NCBI RefSeq assembly: GCF_003837805.1
Contig: NZ_RQIT01000014.1
Coordinates: 62,001-126,000 of the forward strand
Origin: Bradyrhizobium sp. RP6
GTDB lineage: Bacteria; Pseudomonadota; Alphaproteobacteria; Rhizobiales; Xanthobacteraceae
DNA: 64,000 bases
Direction: 5' to 3'
The notes beneath the pieces were generated by a model. That model was given only the letters and a program-made list of their open reading frames with translations. It ran no database searches and was not told the DNA's origin. Made by a program: the position numbers and the translations under genes. Positions 19,687 through 28,020 of the stretch are shown in pieces; position 1 is the stretch's first letter; every line of letters starts with the position of its first letter.

Positions 19687-20532
19687 ATGACGATCCAGAC
19701 CGTCTCGACGAATAAATCCTACGGCGGTGTGCAGGGCGTCTATCGCCATGCAAGCCAGGCGACCGGAACCGACATGGTGTTCTCGGTCTACGTTCCGCCG
19801 CATGCGGACGACGCCAAGCTGCCCGTGGTCTGGTACCTCTCCGGGCTCACCTGCACGCATGCCAATGTCACGGAGAAGGGCGAATTCCGCAAAGCCTGCG
19901 CCGACCTCGGCCTGATCTTCGTCGCGCCCGATACCTCTCCGCGCGGGCCGGATGTGCCTGGTGATGCCAACAACGCCTATGATTTCGGCCTCGGCGCCGG
20001 CTTCTATGTCGATGCGACGCAGGAACCGTTCGCGCGCAATTATCGGATGTGGAGCTATGTCACCGACGAGTTGCCCAAGCTGGTCGCGGAAAACTTTCCG
20101 GTCGACGCCAAGCGGCAATCGGTGATGGGACACTCGATGGGCGGCCACGGTGCGCTGACGGTTGCGCTGCGCAACCCGCACCGGTTTCGCGCGGCAAGCG
20201 CGTTCGCGCCAATCGTGGCGCCTTCGCAGGTGCCTTGGGGCATCAAGGCCCTGACCGGCTATCTCGGACCGAACAAGGATTCCTGGCGCAACCACGATAC
20301 GGTGGCGCTGATCGAGGACGGTGCGAAATTCTCGGGGTTCCTGGTCGACTATGGCGATGCCGACAATTTCTTGAAGGAGCAGCTCAAGCCGGAGCTGCTC
20401 CAGGAGGCCTGCACCAAAACCAATATCCCGCTGACGCTGCGCCGGCAGGTGGGCTACGACCACAGTTACTATTTCATCTCGACGTTCATGAGCGACCACC
20501 TGCACTGGCACGCGGCAAGATTGACGGCGTGA
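19687..20532 (+). CDS. fghA: S-formylglutathione hydrolase
   Basis: A 281-residue cytoplasmic alpha/beta-hydrolase (esterase D family) that hydrolyses S-formylglutathione to formate and glutathione. The nucleophile Ser150 is in VMGHSMGG, the Asp in VDYGDADNF and the His in VGYDHSYYF; WYLSGLTCTHANVTEKGEF is diagnostic for the family. ATG 19687 is preceded by GGAG. It completes the route begun by gfa (47007) and frmA (45864), although it lies 25 kb from them beside a two-component system. Length is normal. Confidence 0.95.
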   Translation: MTIQTVSTNKSYGGVQGVYRHASQATGTDMVFSVYVPPHADDAKLPVVWYLSGLTCTHANVTEKGEFRKACADLGLIFVAPDTSPRGPDVPGDANNAYDFGLGAGFYVDATQEPFARNYRMWSYVTDELPKLVAENFPVDAKRQSVMGHSMGGHGALTVALRNPHRFRAASAFAPIVAPSQVPWGIKALTGYLGPNKDSWRNHDTVALIEDGAKFSGFLVDYGDADNFLKEQLKPELLQEACTKTNIPLTLRRQVGYDHSYYFISTFMSDHLHWHAARLTA

Positions 20533-20539
20533 TCTCTGC

Positions 20540-20731
20540 GCGCCATGCCTTCTTCCTTCTCCCCTTGCGGGTGAAGGTGGCGCGAAGCGCCGGATGAGAG
20601 GTATCTCTCCGCGTCCCAAGGCGTGAATTGGATTCGCGGAGACATACCCCTCACCCGGCTCGCCGCTTCGCGGCGAGCCGACCTCTCCCGCAAGCACCCC
20701 GCAAGCACACCGGCGCTCGCGGAGAGAAGAA
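20540..20731. repeat. Composite bradyrhizobial intergenic repeat
   Basis: This stretch between convergent genes contains nested inverted repeats: CTTCTCCCCTTGCGGGTGAAGGTGGCGCGAAGCGCC-type units near 20550-20600 and CGGCTCGCCGCTTCGCGGCGAGCCG near 20657-20681. Closely similar GC-rich units recur at 22573-22722 and 26405-26434. No gene is seen here. It may act as a two-way terminator. Confidence 0.65.
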
Positions 20732-21235
20732 CTACTCCGGCCTTCCAAAATTCGGCGCCAGCAGGCGGTTGCGGATCAGGTAGCTCATCGTGCGCGACCA
20801 GGATTCGTCGGTGTTGCCGCGCATGTCGGCGCTGGCGACGGTGATCATGTTGCCGGTCTTCACGTCGCGCAAATAGATGTTGAGATTGATGATCAGGTTC
20901 GAGACCTTCTGCACCAGGCCGGTGATCTCCAGGTCGGCGCCGAGCTGGCCGGCGAGCTTGAGATCGCAGCCGCCGCAGGCCTGCAGATTGGCGTGACGGG
21001 CGGCATCCCGAACCGGCGCGATATCGAGCACCTGGAACTTGCCTGAATCTGCCAGTTCCTTGCGCAGCTGCTCGCTGATGCGCTCGAGCCGCGCCTGCTC
21101 GGGCTTCGAGCCGTAGAACTCGCCCGGCAGGCTGGTGTCGATCAGCTCGAAATCGAACACCGCGAGTTTCGGCGGATCTGCAAGCGCGACCGAGCCCGTC
21201 AACAGCAAAGCGGCGAGACATATCAATGCTCGCAT
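20732..21235 (-). CDS. Exported DUF2380/DUF3280-type protein
   Basis: A 167-residue protein with a signal peptide (MRALICLAALLLTGSVALA) and a mature start PPKLAVFDFELIDTSLPGEF, the opening of the DUF2380/DUF3280 family of periplasmic proteins of unknown role. A Cys pair in LQACGGCDLKL may bind metal or form a disulfide. ATG 21235 is preceded by AGGATTCACGATC. The gene is divergent from the PQQ-associated ABC transporter operon at 21365, and I have seen such proteins described next to quinoprotein gene sets, so an auxiliary role there is likely. Mechanism unknown. Confidence 0.75.
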   Translation of the reverse strand: MRALICLAALLLTGSVALADPPKLAVFDFELIDTSLPGEFYGSKPEQARLERISEQLRKELADSGKFQVLDIAPVRDAARHANLQACGGCDLKLAGQLGADLEITGLVQKVSNLIINLNIYLRDVKTGNMITVASADMRGNTDESWSRTMSYLIRNRLLAPNFGRPE

Positions 21236-21320
21236 GATCGTGAATCCTGGTCTCGCGCGCGCGAGGACGAAATGCGGGGTTGCAAGGCGGGCCAAATCGG
21301 TCATGCTCGAAGCAGAAACA

Positions 21321-21351
21321 ATTCTCCACCGGCGGTCAAGCCGGGGAGAAT
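21321..21351. promoter_or_regulatory. Inverted repeat in divergent promoter before the ABC operon
   Basis: ATTCTCC (21321-21327) is complementary to GGAGAAT (21345-21351), with an inner CCGGC/GCCGG pairing, directly upstream of the ABC-operon start at 21365. It could be an operator or a leader hairpin covering the ribosome site, since the downstream arm ends 14 bases before the ATG. Confidence 0.45.
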
Positions 21352-21364
21352 GCCTGGAGGAAAC

Positions 21365-22546
21365 ATGATTCGATGGTTGGTCGGCCTGATCGGCTGGAGT
21401 CTTGCCGCAACGAGCGCGCTCGCGGCCGACCCCGTCACGATCGGCGTCGGCTATCTCGGCACCGCCGGCACCAGATCGACGCTGTCGCTGGTCGAGCTGC
21501 CCGCCGAGAATGACGGCCTCGCCGGCGCCCGCCTTGCCATCGAGGACAACAACACCACCGGGAAATTCCTCAACCAGCGTTTCGCGCTGGAGGAGCGCCG
21601 CATCAAGGAAGGCGAGGACGTTGTGCAGGCGGCGACCGCACTCGCCGAGAAGAACGGCTTCATCGTCACCAACCTGCCGGCCGACGCGCTGCTGAAGATC
21701 TCGGACGCCTTGCGGGAGCGCGGCACGCTGCTGTTCAACGTCGGCGCTATCGACGAACGGCTGCGCGAGGCCGATTGCCGCGCCAACGTCATCCATACCG
21801 CCCCGACCCGTGCCATGCTGGCGGATGCGCTCGGCCAGTATCTCGTTTGGAAAAAGTGGTCGCGCTGGCTGCTCGTGGTCGGCTCGCATGACGAGGACAA
21901 ACTGTTCGCCGACGCGCTCCGGCGCACCGCCACGCGGTTCGGCGCCAAGATCGTGCAGGAGCGCACGTTCGAAGACAAAGGCGGCGCACGCCGTACCGAT
22001 AGCGGCGTGACGCTGATTCAGCGCCAGATGCCTGTCTTCACCCAGCAGGCGCCGGCCTACGACGTGCTGGTCGCGGCCGACGAGAGCGAGGTGTTCGGCG
22101 CGTACCTGCCCTATCGCACCTGGGATCCGCGCCCCGTCGCGGGCTCCGCCGGCCTCGTGCCGCGCAGCTGGGACGCCGCGCAGGACCAGTGGGGCGCGAT
22201 CCAGATGCAGAACCGCTTCTTCAAGCTTAATTCGCGGCGCATGACCGCGCTCGACATGCAGGCCTGGACCGCGGTGCGCATGATCGGCGAGGCCACGTCG
22301 CGCACCAATTCCGGCGACGTCAAGAAGGTGACCGATTTCATCAAGGGCCCGGATTTCTCGGTCGCCGCGTTCAAGGGCACGCGGCTCACCTTACGCGACT
22401 GGAACTTGCAGCTGCGCCAGCCGATCCTGCTGGTCGACGGCCGCATGGTGGTGTCGGTGTCGCCGCAGGAAGGTTTCCTGCATCAGGTCTCCGAGCTCGA
22501 CACGCTCGGTTACGATCGCCCGGAGAGCAAATGCAAGCTGAAATGA
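21365..22546 (+). CDS. PQQ-dehydrogenase-associated ABC transporter substrate-binding protein (LutA-like)
   Basis: A 393-residue exported type-1 periplasmic binding protein. The signal peptide ends at ALAAD; the mature start PVTIGVGYLGTAGTRSTLSL and EDNNTTGKFLNQRF resemble the family of binding proteins found only with PQQ alcohol-dehydrogenase systems (TIGR03863 as I recall). It heads an operon with a beta-propeller protein, an ATPase, a permease and an exported protein, the last four of these genes overlapping or nearly touching. In Methylorubrum this set is the lut lanthanide-uptake transporter. Ligand (lanthanide or its chelator, or a PQQ-related compound) is not shown by sequence. TGGAGG precedes ATG 21365. 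Confidence 0.85.
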   Translation: MIRWLVGLIGWSLAATSALAADPVTIGVGYLGTAGTRSTLSLVELPAENDGLAGARLAIEDNNTTGKFLNQRFALEERRIKEGEDVVQAATALAEKNGFIVTNLPADALLKISDALRERGTLLFNVGAIDERLREADCRANVIHTAPTRAMLADALGQYLVWKKWSRWLLVVGSHDEDKLFADALRRTATRFGAKIVQERTFEDKGGARRTDSGVTLIQRQMPVFTQQAPAYDVLVAADESEVFGAYLPYRTWDPRPVAGSAGLVPRSWDAAQDQWGAIQMQNRFFKLNSRRMTALDMQAWTAVRMIGEATSRTNSGDVKKVTDFIKGPDFSVAAFKGTRLTLRDWNLQLRQPILLVDGRMVVSVSPQEGFLHQVSELDTLGYDRPESKCKLK

Positions 22547-22572
22547 GCGATGTGAAATGAGTCCAAGCTGGC

Positions 22573-22722
22573 ACCGTAACGATGCTGCGCCCCCTCCCCC
22601 GCTTGCGAGGGAGGGTTGGGGAGAGGGTGTCTCCACAAGCGACGGCCCCCGAGAGGAGAGAGCCCTCTCCCGCATCGCATCTTGCGATGCGATACGACCT
22701 CGCCCGCAAGCGGGGGAGGTGA
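22573..22722. repeat. GC-rich intergenic repeat inside the ABC operon
   Basis: Two inverted units, one around CCCCTCCCCCGCTTGCGAGGGAGG-type sequence (22588-22618) and one CCTCGCCCGCAAGCGGGGGAGG-type (22698-22720), flank GCATCGCATCTTGCGATGCG (22671-22691). They match the repeat style seen at 20540 and 26405. Sitting between the binding-protein gene and the next operon gene, they could lower downstream expression. Confidence 0.65.
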
Positions 22723-23708
22723 GGACCGCCCGCGGACGGAGATCGCACCTGCTAAGAGCAGCGTTGCTGATGGTTCTGGCGACCGCCGCAGCGCCCGCGT
22801 ACGCGTTCATCGCCTATGTCTCTAACGAGAAGAGCAACACGGTGTCGGTGATCGACACCGACAGCTGGACCGTGACCAAGACCATCAAGGTCGGCCAACG
22901 CCCGCGCGGCATCGATTTCACGCGCGACGGCAAGTTCGTGATGGTCGCGGTCGGCGACGACGACACCATCCAGGTGATCGACGCCAAGACACAAAGCGTG
23001 GTGGACAGCTTGCCCTCCGGACCCGATCCCGAGCTGTTCGCCCAGGATGCGGCCGGCAAGATCCTCTATGTCGCCAATGAGAACGACAACACGGTAACCG
23101 TGATCGATCTCGAAAAGCGCGCACGCATCGGCGACATCCAGGTCGGCGTCGAGCCCGAGGGCATGACCATCAGTCCCGACGGCAAGACGCTGATCAACAC
23201 GTCCGAAACCACCAACATGGCGCACTTCATCGACACCGCCTCGCGCCAGATCGTGGCCAACGTGCTGGTCGACGCGCGTCCGCGCTTCGCCGAGTTCAAG
23301 CATGACAGTTCGGAAGTGTGGGTGTCCTCGGAGATCGGCGGGACGGTGTCGATCATCGACCCCAAAAAGCGCGAGGTGATCGGCAAGGTCACTTTCGAGA
23401 TCCCGGGGCTGCGGAAAGAGGCGATCCAGCCCGTCGGCATCGGCATGACCAAGGACGACAAGACCGCCTTCATCGCGCTCGGCCCCGCCAATCGCATCGC
23501 CGTGGTCGACGTCGCCACGCGCAAGGTGACGAAATACCTGCTGGTCGGGCAGCGAGTCTGGCACGTGGCGTTCACACCGGACGAGAAGTACCTGCTCACC
23601 ACCAATGGCGTGTCGAACGACGTCTCGGTCATCGACGTCGCCGCGCAAAAAGTGATCAAGACCATTCAGGTGGGCGAACTGCCCTGGGGCGTCACGATCG
23701 CGCCATGA
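22719..23708 (+). CDS. PQQ-catabolism-associated YVTN beta-propeller protein
   Basis: A 329-residue exported protein of seven similar blades; units such as YVSNEKSNTVSVIDTDSW, YVANENDNTVTVIDLEKR and TTNGVSNDVSVIDVAAQK recur every 42-45 residues. This is the beta-propeller family found with PQQ-linked ABC transporters (TIGR03866 as I recall; LutB-like by position). The start is uncertain: GTG 22719 gives an Arg-rich n-region plus hydrophobic core ending AYA; ATG 22770 would leave only the core. The frame is open further upstream through repeat DNA. Its stop overlaps the ATPase start (ATGA). Role unknown, perhaps a periplasmic partner of the binding protein. Confidence 0.85.
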   Translation: MRTARGRRSHLLRAALLMVLATAAAPAYAFIAYVSNEKSNTVSVIDTDSWTVTKTIKVGQRPRGIDFTRDGKFVMVAVGDDDTIQVIDAKTQSVVDSLPSGPDPELFAQDAAGKILYVANENDNTVTVIDLEKRARIGDIQVGVEPEGMTISPDGKTLINTSETTNMAHFIDTASRQIVANVLVDARPRFAEFKHDSSEVWVSSEIGGTVSIIDPKKREVIGKVTFEIPGLRKEAIQPVGIGMTKDDKTAFIALGPANRIAVVDVATRKVTKYLLVGQRVWHVAFTPDEKYLLTTNGVSNDVSVIDVAAQKVIKTIQVGELPWGVTIAP

Positions 23709-24514
23709 CCAGCCCCGCCCCGATCGCCGAACCACACGACGCCGCACCAAGGCCTGATCCCGTCGTCGTACCGGCGCTGGCGATCGAGGGCGTCAGCCAC
23801 GCCTATGCGCCGCGCCGCGCGCTGATGGACGTCTCCTTCAATGTCCGGCCCGCGAGCTTCACTGCACTGCTTGGGTTGAACGGCGCCGGCAAGAGCACGC
23901 TGTTCTCGCTCGTCACACGCCTGTTCGGCATCCAGTCCGGCCGTATCGCCATCTTCGGCCATGACATCAGCAAGAGCCCCGGCGAGGCGCTGCGGCTGTT
24001 GGGGGTCGTGTTCCAGCCGCGTACGCTCGATCTCGATTTGTCGCTGACCCAGAACCTGCTCTATCACGCCGCCCTCCACGGCATCAGCCGCCGCGAGGCC
24101 GCCGCGCGCAGCGCCGAGCTGCTCGGCCGCATCGGGCTCGAAGAGCGCGCCGGCAGCAAGGTGCGCGATCTCTCCGGCGGCCAGATGCGGCGGCTGGAAA
24201 TTGCGCGGGCGTTGCTGCACCGGCCCCGGCTGCTGTTGCTGGACGAGCCGACGGTCGGCCTCGACGTCAAGGCGCGTGCCGACATCATCAGCCATGTCCG
24301 CCAGCTCGTGACCGAGCAGGGCATCGGCGTGCTCTGGGCCACGCATCTGTTCGACGAGATCAATCCCGCTGACGATCTCGTGGTGCTGCATCAGGGCAAG
24401 GTGCTGGCGAAGGGGCCGATGAACCGCGTCATCGCGGAGGCCGGCGCGCAGGACGTCAACACCGCCTTCATGCGCCTAACCGGCGCGCAAGTGATGCCGG
24501 GAGGCGGCGCATGA
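23705..24514 (+). CDS. ABC transporter ATP-binding protein of the PQQ-associated system (LutE-like)
   Basis: A 269-residue ATPase. Walker A GLNGAGKST, signature DLSGGQMRRLEIARAL, Walker B LLLLDEPTVGLD and the switch His in WATHLFDE are all intact. ATG 23705 overlaps the previous stop by ATGA, showing translational coupling; its own stop overlaps the permease start in the same way. The pattern is closest to two-gene export-type (ABC-2) systems, yet the operon includes a periplasmic binding protein, an odd combination known from PQQ-associated transporters. Confidence 0.9.
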   Translation: MTSPAPIAEPHDAAPRPDPVVVPALAIEGVSHAYAPRRALMDVSFNVRPASFTALLGLNGAGKSTLFSLVTRLFGIQSGRIAIFGHDISKSPGEALRLLGVVFQPRTLDLDLSLTQNLLYHAALHGISRREAAARSAELLGRIGLEERAGSKVRDLSGGQMRRLEIARALLHRPRLLLLDEPTVGLDVKARADIISHVRQLVTEQGIGVLWATHLFDEINPADDLVVLHQGKVLAKGPMNRVIAEAGAQDVNTAFMRLTGAQVMPGGGA

Positions 24515-25359
24515 GCAGCATCACCACGCGTGACGCCCCCCGCGGCTTCTCGGTCCAGGAGTACCTGACCTGCCTCACCGGCATCGTCTGGCGCGAGGGG
24601 CTGCGTTTCCTGCATCAGCGCGAACGTTTCGTCTCGGCGCTGGTGCGGCCCCTGGTGTGGCTGTTCATCTTCGCCGCCGGCTTCCGCCAGGTGCTCGGAA
24701 TCTCCATCATCCCGCCTTACGAGACCTACATCCTCTACGAGGTCTATATCGCGCCTGGGCTGATGGCGATGATCCAGCTCTTCAACGGCATGCAGTCCTC
24801 GCTCTCGATGGTCTATGACCGCGAGATGGGCAACATGCGCACGCTCCTGGTGAGCCCGTTGCCGCGCGGGTTCCTGTTGTTCTGCAAGCTGCTTGCGGGC
24901 ACGGCGGTGTCGCTGCTCCAGGTCTACGCATTTCTGCTGATCGCCTGGCTCTGGGACATCACCCCTCCGGCCCCGGGGTATCTTACCGTGCTGCCGGCAC
25001 TGATCCTGTCCGGATTGATGCTGGGTTCGCTCGGCATGCTGATCTCCTCGGGCATCAAGCAGCTGGAAAACTTCGCCGGGGTGATGAACTTTGTCATCTT
25101 CCCGATGTTCTTCGCCTCCTCCGCCCTCTATCCGCTCTGGCGGGTGCAGGAGGGCAGCCCCTATCTGTACTATCTCTGCGAGGCTAATCCGTTCACCCAT
25201 GCGGTCGAGCTGATCCGCTTCGCGCTGTATGGGCAGATCAACTGGATCTCGCTAGGGGTGGTGGCAAGCTGCACAATCGTCTTCATGGTCGGAGCGATTT
25301 TGGCCTATGATCCCTCGCGCGGGCTGGCGCGACGCGGGCCTGCGGGAGGCGAAGGATGA
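24511..25359 (+). CDS. ABC-2 type permease of the PQQ-associated system (LutF-like)
   Basis: A 282-residue inner-membrane protein with about six hydrophobic segments, for example LVRPLVWLFIFAAGF, VSLLQVYAFLLIAWLW, LTVLPALILSGLMLGSLGML and ISLGVVASCTIVFMVGAIL. The ABC-2 motif region with NPFTHAVELIRFALYG is near the C-terminus. It is coupled to the ATPase by ATGA and to the next gene by ATGA. ABC-2 permeases usually export; here the binding protein suggests import or a periplasm-facing function, as proposed for the lut system. Confidence 0.88.
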   Translation: MSSITTRDAPRGFSVQEYLTCLTGIVWREGLRFLHQRERFVSALVRPLVWLFIFAAGFRQVLGISIIPPYETYILYEVYIAPGLMAMIQLFNGMQSSLSMVYDREMGNMRTLLVSPLPRGFLLFCKLLAGTAVSLLQVYAFLLIAWLWDITPPAPGYLTVLPALILSGLMLGSLGMLISSGIKQLENFAGVMNFVIFPMFFASSALYPLWRVQEGSPYLYYLCEANPFTHAVELIRFALYGQINWISLGVVASCTIVFMVGAILAYDPSRGLARRGPAGGEG

Positions 25360-25964
25360 AGGTCTGGTTCCTGGCTGCCATGGTAATCGCGCTGGCCGGC
25401 ACGGGCGCGCGCGCGGCCGATCCGCGCTATCCGGACTGGCCTTGCACCCAGGCCAAGGTGCCGGAGATCTCGCTCGCCGCCGTGTGGGCCGGTCCGCCGC
25501 TCGGAGATGTCCAGAGCAAATGGAAGGACGACGCCAAGGTCAGCGCGCTGGTCGCAAAGCTGTCGGCGCGCAAGACGCCGCTGGACGAGGCCGAGAAATC
25601 GGTGAAGGAGTTTCTCGCCGCGTCTGCGAGCGACAAGACCACGAATGCAAAGCTGCTATTCGCAGGCCTGTTCGACACGCTCAACGCCCAGCGCTCCCAG
25701 GTCATGAACGGGCTCGAACGCGTCAGCCGCAAGCAGCGCGAGGCCGCCGACGAGATCCGTGAGGAGACACTCCAGCTTCAAGCGCTGCAGGGCGCAACGC
25801 CGCGCGACGAGGCCAAGGTCGAGGCATTGAGTAACGAACTGATCTGGAAGACCCGCATCTTCGAGGACCGTCACAAGGTCGTGCGCTTCGTGTGCGAGGT
25901 TCCAACCTCGATCGACCATCGCCTGTTCGCGCTCGGCCGCGTGATCCAGCAGGAAATGGAATAG
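25356..25964 (+). CDS. Exported coiled-coil protein of the ABC operon
   Basis: A 202-residue protein with a signal peptide (MKVWFLAAMVIALAGTGARA) and mature start ADPRYPDWPCTQAKVPEISL. Residues about 110-165 form a long charged helix (LERVSRKQREAADEIREETL), likely coiled coil. Two Cys remain (PWPC-like start and VRFVCEVP), possibly a disulfide. Its start overlaps the permease stop (ATGA), so it belongs to the transporter operon. I recognise no named domain; position suggests a periplasmic component of the same system. Confidence 0.8.
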   Translation: MKVWFLAAMVIALAGTGARAADPRYPDWPCTQAKVPEISLAAVWAGPPLGDVQSKWKDDAKVSALVAKLSARKTPLDEAEKSVKEFLAASASDKTTNAKLLFAGLFDTLNAQRSQVMNGLERVSRKQREAADEIREETLQLQALQGATPRDEAKVEALSNELIWKTRIFEDRHKVVRFVCEVPTSIDHRLFALGRVIQQEME

Positions 25965-26090
25965 CGGCGGCCATGCTGACGGCTTCCGCGAAAGTTCCGG
26001 CAATCGTTAACCTTCTGCCGCGCTATCTGCCGGAACCAAATCGATCCAGGATGCCTTGTCGAAGTGAACCCCTTACGTCGGGAGGCCTTG

Positions 26091-26393
26091 ATGGGAACAA
26101 CAAAATTCATCTTCGCGGGCACCGCGGCCCTTGGCTTGCTCGCATCCAGCGCATTTGCCGAAGACATGACCGGAATGATCAAGCGGATCGACCGTCTCAA
26201 CGGCACGATCTTGATCGAGCAGGTGCAGAAGGGCACCGTCGGCGCCAGCTCAGGCAGCGCTGGCGCGCTCCAGGAGTACAAGGCCAGGGACGCCGCGATG
26301 CTGGATGCTGTTCATGCCGGCGACAGGGTGAGCTATTCTGCGACCGCCACGAATGGCACGGGGACGCTGACGAAGCTGCAGAAGCAGAAGTAA
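26091..26393 (+). CDS. Small exported DUF1344/CusF-like protein
   Basis: A 100-residue protein with a signal peptide ending SAFAED and a mature domain starting MTGMIKRIDRLNGTILIEQV, then KARDAAMLDAVHAGDRVSYS. This G-x-I-x-x-I-D ... G-T-I ... G-D-x-V pattern resembles the small OB-fold DUF1344/CusF group, some of which bind copper; the Met and His ligands of CusF are not clearly present. GGGAGG precedes ATG 26091, 9 codons inside a longer frame. A hairpin terminator follows at 26405. Confidence 0.65.
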   Translation: MGTTKFIFAGTAALGLLASSAFAEDMTGMIKRIDRLNGTILIEQVQKGTVGASSGSAGALQEYKARDAAMLDAVHAGDRVSYSATATNGTGTLTKLQKQK

Positions 26394-26404
26394 TAGCATT
26401 GGTT

Positions 26405-26434
26405 CGACCTCTCTCCGCTTGCGGAGAGAGGTCG
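26405..26434. terminator. Bidirectional hairpin between convergent genes
   Basis: A perfect 13-bp inverted repeat (26405-26417 and 26422-26434) with a CTTG loop lies between the + strand gene ending 26393 and the minus strand gene ending 26450. Its CCTCTCTCCGCTTGCGGAGAG-type sequence is the same unit found in the repeats at 20540 and 22573, here apparently used as a terminator. Confidence 0.75.
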
Positions 26435-26449
26435 CTCATCTTCGCTTGA

Positions 26450-27010
26450 TCACTGTTGCTCGGGCCGCGGGTCCGGCTGCGCCTCATCGGTCGGAAGCTT
26501 CGCGCGCTCCCAGCCGTCAGTGCCGTCTGGGTACCAGGCGACGTTGGAATAGCCGTTGGCCAGCGCACGCTTGGCGGCGTTCCAGGACATCCAGCAGTCG
26601 GCGAGGCAATAGATCACCAGCAGTGCGGCCTTGTCGCCGCGTGATGCGCGCGCGAGGCCGCGCTGGAGATAATCATCCATGGCCGGCGGCAGCGTGCCGT
26701 AGCCGGTGTCGGGCAGCCAGATGCTGCCCGGAATGTTCCGGCGCGGCGCATCGCGCCACACCGTGCCCTCGGGAAGGTTTTTCGGTTTCGGCGGGCGCGG
26801 CATCACGTCGACGAACGCGCCGGTGTTTGCGCGCCAGATCGCTTCCGCCTCCTCGGTCGTCAGCACGCGCGCGCCGGCAAGCGTCGCCGGCACCGGCGCG
26901 CGATAATTGTCGGTGCGATAGCCTTCGGGCTCGAACGGCTCCTGCTGCTGCGCCAATGCCGGTGCCACGAGCAGAGCAACGGCGATCACAGCGGCAAGCG
27001 GCCGTCTCAT
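26450..27010 (-). CDS. PQQ-associated CXXCW-family rhodanese-like protein
   Basis: A 186-residue exported protein: signal peptide to about residue 20 (ALAQQ), then a rhodanese-like fold (EAIWRANTGAFVDVMPRPPK ... NIPGSIWLPDTGYG). The active-site loop reads IYCLADCWMSWNAA, a C-x3-C-W arrangement, corresponding to the family named for its CXXCW motif and found only with PQQ dehydrogenases (TIGR03865 as I recall). Its start overlaps the stop of the upstream binding-protein gene, so the two are coupled. A sulfur- or thiol-handling step in quinoprotein maturation is likely; the substrate is unknown. Confidence 0.88.
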   Translation of the reverse strand: MRRPLAAVIAVALLVAPALAQQQEPFEPEGYRTDNYRAPVPATLAGARVLTTEEAEAIWRANTGAFVDVMPRPPKPKNLPEGTVWRDAPRRNIPGSIWLPDTGYGTLPPAMDDYLQRGLARASRGDKAALLVIYCLADCWMSWNAAKRALANGYSNVAWYPDGTDGWERAKLPTDEAQPDPRPEQQ

Positions 27011-27891
27011 GGCGTCTTCTTGGCCGCCTCCGCGCCGAGCGGCCGATTGCTGTCGTCCAGCAGCGGTACGCCGAAATCTAGCAGTATCTTGTTGATCTCG
27101 CCCTGGCTCTCCTGGATCAGCTTGTTGAGCTGCCGCTTCCAGTTCTGGTCGGCAGGACGCACGCCCATGCCGATGCGATAGACCAGCTTCGGCCCGGTGG
27201 TTTCTTTCACCAGCGGCGTGACGTGAAGCGAGGATCCTGCCTTCTTCGCATGGTAACCGGCCATCGGGCCCCACAGCACGCCGGCGTCGATCTTGCCCGC
27301 GGCAAGGTCGTCGATCATCGCCTGCGCCGAATTGTCGAAGCGCGTGTCGATCATCAGCGGATAGGGCTTTGCATCACCCATCAGGCCCGCCAACGCCATG
27401 TTGGTCGCAGGCGGCGTGCCGGCGACGATACCGATATGCTTGCCTTTCAGACGCGCGTCTTCGAGCGTATCGACATCCTCGAGCCCGCTGCCGGCCTTCG
27501 AGACCAGCGCATAGCTCGTGCGGTAATAGGGATTGGTGCCCTGCACGAGGTCGTCACCTTGCGGGAAGCCCATGATGACGTCGCAGCGATGCGCACCAAG
27601 GGTCATTCGCACGAAACCGCTGGCCTGCGGAAAGAAGACGTAGTCGAGCTTCTTGTGGAGCTTGTCCGCAAGAAACTCGGCGAGCTTGTTCTCAAACCCC
27701 TCGCCCTTCTCGTTGGAGAACGGCAGATTGCGCGGATCGGCACAGACACGCAGCACCTTGGGATCGACCAGCTCGAATGAGAGATCGCCGGTCTCGTTGG
27801 TCTGCGCGACGGCAACATCGCCGAACGCACAGGATGCGACCACGACCCATAGTGAAAACAACCAGCGACGATGTCGCCCGACCTCCGTCAT
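27007..27891 (-). CDS. Quinoprotein-associated ABC-type substrate-binding protein (MoxJ/XoxJ-like)
   Basis: A 294-residue exported family-3 binding protein. Signal peptide (WLFSLWVVVASCAFGDVAVA), then the mature start LRVCADPRNLPFSNEKGEGF is the hallmark of the group of MoxJ-related proteins encoded beside quinoprotein dehydrogenases (TIGR03871 as I recall). Cys in LRVCAD and GAHRCDVIMG probably form a disulfide. ATG 27891 follows AGGAGG; an upstream extension to 27987 has no ribosome site. It has no permease partner. XoxJ is thought to bind and activate the dehydrogenase rather than transport, and this copy may do the same. It is coupled to the CXXCW gene. Confidence 0.88.
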   Translation of the reverse strand: MTEVGRHRRWLFSLWVVVASCAFGDVAVAQTNETGDLSFELVDPKVLRVCADPRNLPFSNEKGEGFENKLAEFLADKLHKKLDYVFFPQASGFVRMTLGAHRCDVIMGFPQGDDLVQGTNPYYRTSYALVSKAGSGLEDVDTLEDARLKGKHIGIVAGTPPATNMALAGLMGDAKPYPLMIDTRFDNSAQAMIDDLAAGKIDAGVLWGPMAGYHAKKAGSSLHVTPLVKETTGPKLVYRIGMGVRPADQNWKRQLNKLIQESQGEINKILLDFGVPLLDDSNRPLGAEAAKKTP

Positions 27892-28020
27892 CGCGCTTCC
27901 TCCTCGTTTTGGTTGGATGTTATCCATGCAACGCATGACGCGCCATGTGGGCCAACTTTGTGCTGGCCTTGCTTTGCTGCAGTGCAACGAGAAGACCCCC
28001 TTTTGAACTGAGGCAGAAAA

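Noticed and set aside
22573..22722. Possible CRISPR-like array from repeated GC-rich units
   Set aside because: Units are palindromic, unevenly spaced and few, with no spacers of constant length and no cas genes; they match the bradyrhizobial intergenic repeat style.
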